Assembly (NCBI GenBank): GCA_019359615.1
Contig: JAHHHA010000002.1
Coordinates: 264,499-328,498, forward strand
DNA: 64,000 bases
DNA from: Cyanosarcina radialis HA8281-LM2
Lineage (GTDB): Bacteria > Cyanobacteriota > Cyanobacteriia > Cyanobacteriales > CCAP-1448
Direction of reading: 5' to 3'
Each line of letters starts with the position of its first letter. Positions within the stretch are counted from its first letter, which is position 1. This document shows positions 59,944 to 64,000 of this stretch, piece after piece. The notes below the pieces were generated by a model. It ran no database searches. It had not been told where the DNA came from and was given only the letters and a program-made list of their open reading frames with translations. A program made the position numbers and the translations under genes.

Positions 59944-60753
59944 TTAATGACTTTTGAGTTGAGATTTAGCCTGTTGCCAAAGAGTTTCTAATTCATCTAA
60001 CGTGTAGTCAGAAAAAGGTCGATCGGCAACTGATTCCATTTTTTGCAGGCGTTGAATAAATCGGAGATTGGTTTCATCCAAAGCATCAGCAGGTTCTAAA
60101 TCATACCACCGGGCTAGATTAATAACTGTAAAAAGTAAGTCTCCTAATTCAGCTTGTTGGTGCGCTTTATCATCGGTGGCCAGCGCCGCTTGAAATTCAG
60201 CTAATTCTTCTTGAAACTTTGCCCAAACTCCATCGATATTTTCCCACTCAAACCCAGCCGCAGCAGCTTTTTGAGAAATCTTCATAGCTGCCATTAGGGG
60301 AGGGAGTTTGCGGGCATAACTACTCAATTTGTGACTGAGCGATCGACTTTCTGGAGTAGTTTCACCTTTTTCCGTGGCTTTAATTTGTTCCCAATTTTGC
60401 CGTACTTCTTCAACATTTTGCACCTCGACATCGCCGAAAACGTGAGGATGACGGCGAATCAATTTTTGGGTAATTCCTTGCGCGACTTCTTCTAAGCTAA
60501 ATTGCCCGGATTCACTGGCAATTTGCGCTTGCAATACTACTTGTAAAAGTAAGTCTCCCAACTCTTCCGCGATCGCTTCTTTATCTCCATTTTTAATCGC
60601 ATCCACTACCTCATAAGCCTCTTCGATGACGTAGGGAGTCAAAGTTTGAGGCGTTTGCGCTAAATCCCAAGGACAACCACCATCGGGCGATCGCAACTTT
60701 GCTACTACTTCAATTAGTTCTTGTAAGGCTGCCAAAGTAGAAGGTTGAAGCAT
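59944..60753 (-). CDS. mazG: Nucleoside triphosphate pyrophosphohydrolase MazG
   Basis: A 269-residue all-helical enzyme that hydrolyses (d)NTPs to monophosphates and pyrophosphate, cleaning damaged nucleotides. The first MazG domain shows LRSPDGGCPWDLAQTPQTLTPYVIEEAYEVVDAI by motif order and EELGDLLLQVVLQAQI, with the ExxE...ExxD magnesium-binding set. The second repeats EFQAALATDDKAHQQAELGDLLFTVINLARW. The dimeric double-domain form and length match bacterial MazG. It is convergent with the FHA-monooxygenase gene. Confidence 0.95.
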   Translation of the reverse strand: MLQPSTLAALQELIEVVAKLRSPDGGCPWDLAQTPQTLTPYVIEEAYEVVDAIKNGDKEAIAEELGDLLLQVVLQAQIASESGQFSLEEVAQGITQKLIRRHPHVFGDVEVQNVEEVRQNWEQIKATEKGETTPESRSLSHKLSSYARKLPPLMAAMKISQKAAAAGFEWENIDGVWAKFQEELAEFQAALATDDKAHQQAELGDLLFTVINLARWYDLEPADALDETNLRFIQRLQKMESVADRPFSDYTLDELETLWQQAKSQLKSH

Positions 60754-60803
60754 AGATAATTAAGAAGTTTGAATATGAATTTGTGTCGATCGACTTAGCG
60801 ATT

Positions 60804-61148
60804 TTAGCCAGAATTTCCGTTAGGGCGTTGATTGAGTAAATACTCCCAAATTTGTCTGACTTCAGCTTGCATTTCTCGAATAGCGGCTCTGTCTTCCGCT
60901 GCTTCTCTGCTTAAGACGCTGACCGTATCGCTTAAACGACTTACACTATCGATTAGATATCCTTGAGTTTCTATAACTGCTTGTTGACTTTCGCGAAGCT
61001 CTTGTACGCTTTCTCGAAGTTCTACAATGCCATTGGCAAAAGCTTTCATTGTTTGCGACACTTCATTGAGTGCGGCATAGACTCCTTGAAGTTGCCGATC
61101 GTGTTCTGCCACCGTCGTTTCTAATTGCTGTATCCTTTCTTCAGTCAT
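60804..61148 (-). CDS. Hypothetical coiled-coil protein
   Basis: A 114-residue protein almost entirely of heptad-like sequence (IQQLETTVAEHDRQLQGVYAALNEVSQTM and VELRESVQELRESQQAVIETQ). Similar short coiled-coil proteins are common in cyanobacteria and often unassigned. There is no signal or membrane segment. It lies 50 bases upstream of mazG on the same strand and may share its transcript. Confidence 0.65.
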   Translation of the reverse strand: MTEERIQQLETTVAEHDRQLQGVYAALNEVSQTMKAFANGIVELRESVQELRESQQAVIETQGYLIDSVSRLSDTVSVLSREAAEDRAAIREMQAEVRQIWEYLLNQRPNGNSG

Positions 61149-61197
61149 GGCGTTTAATTCTAATCGTAATTGAATCTATTATCTCTCGCGATCGCCT

Positions 61198-61710
61198 TCA
61201 ATGTCGTTTGCGGCGCTGGCGCTTGTAAGCCGAACCAATCCAATCGCTAAGAGAATGACTCATGGCTCCCATTTCTAAACCGACAAAAAGGGCTACAGCT
61301 TGAGGATAATGCAGCTTGATGAATTGCCATCCCTTAACTAACTCTTGCTGCCAACTCCAGTTAACTGGCGACCACAGGTGGAAAACAGCCAATCCTAACA
61401 ACCATAACACAGCCAGCCAAATCGATAGGTAAAGCGATCGCCCCACCGTTCCCAAGATCAAACCATGAGAAATTAGCGATCGATGGCGAATATTTTTTTG
61501 ATAAGGTATCCAGATCCATCGCAGCCAACCCCACCGTTGAAATTGACGCGATCGAATATCTAAATCCGGGCCGAACATCAACCCGCTAAATAAAAAACCT
61601 CCCGCTACCATCAAAGTCAAATCGCTACTTTTGGTAAAGCCAAAAGTTAACCCGCCAATCACAGGCAAGCACCAAAGAGTTATGCGATCGTGCGTTCGAC
61701 CAGAAGGCAT
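61198..61710 (-). CDS. DUF2227 putative metal-binding membrane protein
   Basis: A 170-residue protein of the DUF2227 family, found in cyanobacteria and annotated as putative metal-binding. The N-terminal SGRTHDRITLW, then GPDLDIRSRQFQRWGWLRWIWIPYQK and HRSLISHGLILGT carry conserved His and Asp residues. Several hydrophobic segments (about 12-40, 85-110, 140-155) indicate membrane association. SHSLSDWI near the C-terminus is typical. Function unknown. Confidence 0.85.
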   Translation of the reverse strand: MPSGRTHDRITLWCLPVIGGLTFGFTKSSDLTLMVAGGFLFSGLMFGPDLDIRSRQFQRWGWLRWIWIPYQKNIRHRSLISHGLILGTVGRSLYLSIWLAVLWLLGLAVFHLWSPVNWSWQQELVKGWQFIKLHYPQAVALFVGLEMGAMSHSLSDWIGSAYKRQRRKRH

Positions 61711-61772
61711 CTTTAAATAGAAGTTCAGGAGTTCAGAAGTTCAGGAGTTCAGAAGGCCTTCTGGTAAGTTAT

Positions 61773-61961
61773 TTAGATCGGACGTTCGAGCTTTTTTTGC
61801 CGATAAACCTCGATCGGACTGTGGCGATTTTCTGTCTCTAATTGCGCGATCGCTTCATCAAGAAGCGCAATTTGAGCGTCGAACATCAGGCAAATTTCTT
61901 TCATCTTTGCAGATCTTTGCTCGATTCTTTCTAAATTTGGAGCGATCGATCTATCGGTCAT
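61773..61961 (-). CDS. Small helical protein B of a coupled two-gene module, copy 2
   Basis: A 62-residue protein, starting MTDRSIAPNLERIEQRSAKMKEICLMFDAQIALLDEAIAQLE by motif order, coiled-coil-prone. It is the counterpart of the protein at 54286. The ATG at 61961 overlaps the stop of the upstream gene (61958-61960) as ATGA. The C-terminus VYRQKKLERPI is shorter than in copy 1. No protease gene follows here. Function unknown. Confidence 0.62.
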   Translation of the reverse strand: MTDRSIAPNLERIEQRSAKMKEICLMFDAQIALLDEAIAQLETENRHSPIEVYRQKKLERPI

Positions 61962-62302
61962 GGTAAATTCCAATCTTGTTGAACTTCTCGAACAGTTGCA
62001 TCTCCAGCATCAACAATAGCTTGAGTCTCTCGAACCGATCGAGCCAGTAAGTTTAGTGTATCAGAAGAAGCTACTGGTTGGGATTCGACAATCTGCAACA
62101 AAAGCCTATATAGGCGCGTGTAGTAAGATGTTGCTCGTTCTCTAACATTATGAAGAATCTCCAAGTCAGAAATAGTTGCCTCTGTCTCGCCATATTGTTG
62201 GAGGATAGTAAACTCAAAGGCTGTAGCTCGATCGATTAATTGCAGCACTCTTCGCTGCAAATCGAACACTGTAGTTAAGGTAGCTTCAGACAAGTTCGCC
62301 AT
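61958..62302 (-). CDS. Small helical protein A of a coupled two-gene module, copy 2
   Basis: A 114-residue protein, exactly as long as its counterpart at 53945 and sharing QYGETEATI, the SxxTLxxLA pattern (ASSDTLNLLARSVRETQAIVDA) and the end DWNLP. It starts near miaB, which is divergent, with only 60 bases between. The two copies are clearly diverged, so the duplication is old or the module was acquired twice. No known domain was recognised. Confidence 0.68.
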   Translation of the reverse strand: MANLSEATLTTVFDLQRRVLQLIDRATAFEFTILQQYGETEATISDLEILHNVRERATSYYTRLYRLLLQIVESQPVASSDTLNLLARSVRETQAIVDAGDATVREVQQDWNLP

Positions 62303-62362
62303 TAGCGCGATCTAAGATAAAGTAAGGATTCTAGTATTTTCTCCGATTTAGGCTAATTAGCT

Positions 62363-63715
62363 ATGACTACCTCTAACCGCCGCTACCACATCACCACTTT
62401 TGGATGCCAAATGAATAAAGCCGACTCAGAACGTATGGCTGGCATTCTGGAAACTATGGGGTTCGAGCCGTCAGAGGAACCCCATGATGCCGATCTAATT
62501 CTCTACAACACTTGCACGATTCGGGATAATGCCGAACACAAGGTTTATTCTTATCTGGGGAGACAGGCTAAGCGCAAGCACGAACAACCCAATTTAACTC
62601 TAATCGTTGCTGGTTGCGTCGCCCAACAAGAAGGTGAATCATTGCTGCGGCGAGTTCCAGAAATAGATTTGGTCATGGGACCGCAACACGCCAACCGCCT
62701 GCAAGATTTGCTCGAACAGGTATTTGACGGCAATCAGGTAGTGGCGACAGAACCAATACAAATTGTCGAAGATATCACTAAACCCCGCCGCGACAGTACG
62801 GTGACGGCTTGGGTAAACGTAATTTATGGATGTAACGAACGCTGCACTTACTGCGTGGTTCCCAACGTGCGCGGGGTGGAACAATCGCGCACGCCAGAGG
62901 CAATTAGGGCGGAAATCGAGGAACTCAGCCGTCAGGGTTACAAGGAAGTGACGCTTTTAGGACAAAATATCGATGCTTACGGGCGAGATCTGCCAGGAGT
63001 TACCCCAGAAGGCCGCCACCAAAACACTTTGACGGATTTGTTGGAGTACGTTCACGACGTTCCTGGAATCGATCGCCTGCGGTTTGCTACCAGTCACCCG
63101 CGTTACTTCACCGAACGCCTAATTAAAGCTTGCGCTCGATTGCCCAAGGTGTGCGAACACTTTCATATTCCCTTTCAATCGGGGGATAACGAGGTGTTAA
63201 AGGCAATGGCGCGGGGTTATACCCAAGAAAAGTATCGCCGGATTATCGATACGATCCGCCACTATATGCCCGATGCGGCGATTAGTGCCGATGCGATCGT
63301 CGGCTTTCCAGGAGAAACCGAGGCCCAGTTTGAGAATACTTTGAAATTAGTCGCAGATATTGGCTTCGACCTGCTCAATACGGCAGCTTACTCGCCTCGT
63401 CCGTCTACGCCAGCGGCGTTGTGGACGAATCAGTTAAGCGAAGAGGTAAAAAGCGATCGCCTCCAACGTTTGAACCAGCTAGTAGAGATGAAAGCAGCAG
63501 AGCGATCGCAGCGCTATTTGGGAAGGATAGAAGAGGTGTTGGTAGAAGACCAAAATCCTAAAGATCCGACTCAAGTAATGGGACGCACTAGAGGCAATCG
63601 CCTTACCTTTTTTCCCGGCAAAATCGAGGAATTAAAAGGTCAGTCAGTTAAGGTGAAAATTTCTGAAGTCAGAGCTTTTAGTTTGACAGGCGAAAGAATG
63701 ATGAATGCTGAATGA
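62363..63715 (+). CDS. miaB: tRNA-2-methylthio-N6-dimethylallyladenosine synthase MiaB
   Basis: MiaB adds a methylthio group to N6-isopentenyl-adenosine 37 of tRNAs that read UNN codons. The 450 residues comprise the UPF0004 domain with the auxiliary cluster Cys15, Cys51 and Cys85 ([24 protein letters not shown]), the radical SAM core with Cys157, Cys161 and Cys164 ([10 protein letters not shown]), and a C-terminal TRAM domain ending [18 protein letters not shown]. The length is normal. The ATG follows TTAGGCTAATTAGCT without a strong ribosome site. Confidence 0.97.
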   Translation: MTTSNRRYHITTFGCQMNKADSERMAGILETMGFEPSEEPHDADLILYNTCTIRDNAEHKVYSYLGRQAKRKHEQPNLTLIVAGCVAQQEGESLLRRVPEIDLVMGPQHANRLQDLLEQVFDGNQVVATEPIQIVEDITKPRRDSTVTAWVNVIYGCNERCTYCVVPNVRGVEQSRTPEAIRAEIEELSRQGYKEVTLLGQNIDAYGRDLPGVTPEGRHQNTLTDLLEYVHDVPGIDRLRFATSHPRYFTERLIKACARLPKVCEHFHIPFQSGDNEVLKAMARGYTQEKYRRIIDTIRHYMPDAAISADAIVGFPGETEAQFENTLKLVADIGFDLLNTAAYSPRPSTPAALWTNQLSEEVKSDRLQRLNQLVEMKAAERSQRYLGRIEEVLVEDQNPKDPTQVMGRTRGNRLTFFPGKIEELKGQSVKVKISEVRAFSLTGERMMNAE

Positions 63716-64000
63716 TGAATGCTGAAGGAAAGAAAAGATGGTATATACATCGTCGATCGCTGGCAAAAAATTCGCCATACTTTTACCTCGAAACACTATC
63801 CCTGTATAGGTATAGCGTTTCTCAAATTAGTGGAATACAGACCTAACCCCCCTACCCCCCTTCCCTACAAGGGAAGGGGGGTAAGCCCCTCCCCTTGTAG
63901 GCTACCGTGTATACATAAGTCCCCCAGAGCTTTGCTAGACGCGGCTTGCCCTCATCCCCCAACCCCTTCTCCCCAGGGAGAAGGGGAGCCAGAGTCAAGC
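63716..64000. repeat. Repeat-filled right edge
   Basis: An ATGAATGCTGA doublet follows miaB. CCCCCCTTCCCTACAAGGGAAGGGGG-type palindrome (about 63857-63880) and CCCCTTCTCCCCAGGGAGAAGGGG-type palindrome (about 63963-63987) flank CCCCTCCCCTTGTAGGCTACC. They belong to the same general class as the MITE-like core. No gene is seen. Confidence 0.55.

Overview
The window looks like chromosomal DNA of a large-genome cyanobacterium. The palindrome GCGATCGC (HIP1) recurs throughout. The gene set includes markers typical of the phylum: Tic22-like protein, LrtA-type hibernation factor, COP23 protein, UbiD for plastoquinone synthesis, a DUF4912 protein, a predicted thylakoid photosystem I accumulation factor, Uma2 nuclease and DUF4351 protein. 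The genus cannot be fixed from sequence alone. I saw no rRNA, tRNA or CRISPR array.

Layout. 1-5671: an ethylene-receptor-like sensor kinase followed by the first 15 codons of a response regulator, a DUF4912 protein, a long spacer and a Tic22-like protein. 5813-8184: prmC, tatA and a PD-(D/E)XK/DUF4351 gene split by a short repeat. 8334-15049: two sister trypsin-like proteases with different C-terminal repeats (WD40 or TPR), a Uma2 nuclease, a COP23 protein and a membrane Ser/Thr kinase. 15096-18059: an HPr-kinase-like protein and a lasso-cyclase-like asparagine synthetase with no precursor nearby. 18288-22642: pgi, a duplicated segment around a membrane protein, a PIN toxin-antitoxin pair and an IS982 relic. 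22643-29325: hrcA, a divergent pair of B12/radical-SAM paralogues with a relic of a third copy between them, and ubiD. 29485-37352: NYN-LOTUS protein, tandem GGDEF protein, VKOR-like protein with a glycosyltransferase, a HAD-HerA-type ATPase fusion, and lrtA/hpf.

37585-40159 is a nested transposon: an ISL3 element sits inside a degraded older insertion sequence whose terminal inverted repeats are still readable. 41472-45238: gpmI and secG, then an IS200/IS605-type element with an N-terminally truncated TnpB, then a matrixin-like protease. 45315-51212: DUF4342 protein, a divergent SDR/HxlR pair with a clear palindromic operator, several membrane or exported proteins, and a DUF1537 sugar-acid kinase.

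51229-54528 is the most novel stretch. It holds an ATP-grasp enzyme overlapping a degenerate ATP-grasp-like paralogue, downstream of a small secreted Cys-rich protein, followed by an ABC-gene relic and a translationally coupled pair of small proteins beside a broken trypsin-like gene. The same coupled pair recurs at 61773-62302. 55012-63715: a fused two-ATPase ABC protein, two FHA proteins (one fused to a flavin-monooxygenase-like domain), mazG, a coiled-coil protein, a DUF2227 protein and miaB.

Short interspersed repeats are abundant. Several have entered coding sequence or gene boundaries (tatA tail, the split DUF4351 gene, the ATP-grasp-like gene, the prmC and hprK-like starts), so repeat spread is visibly reshaping genes here.
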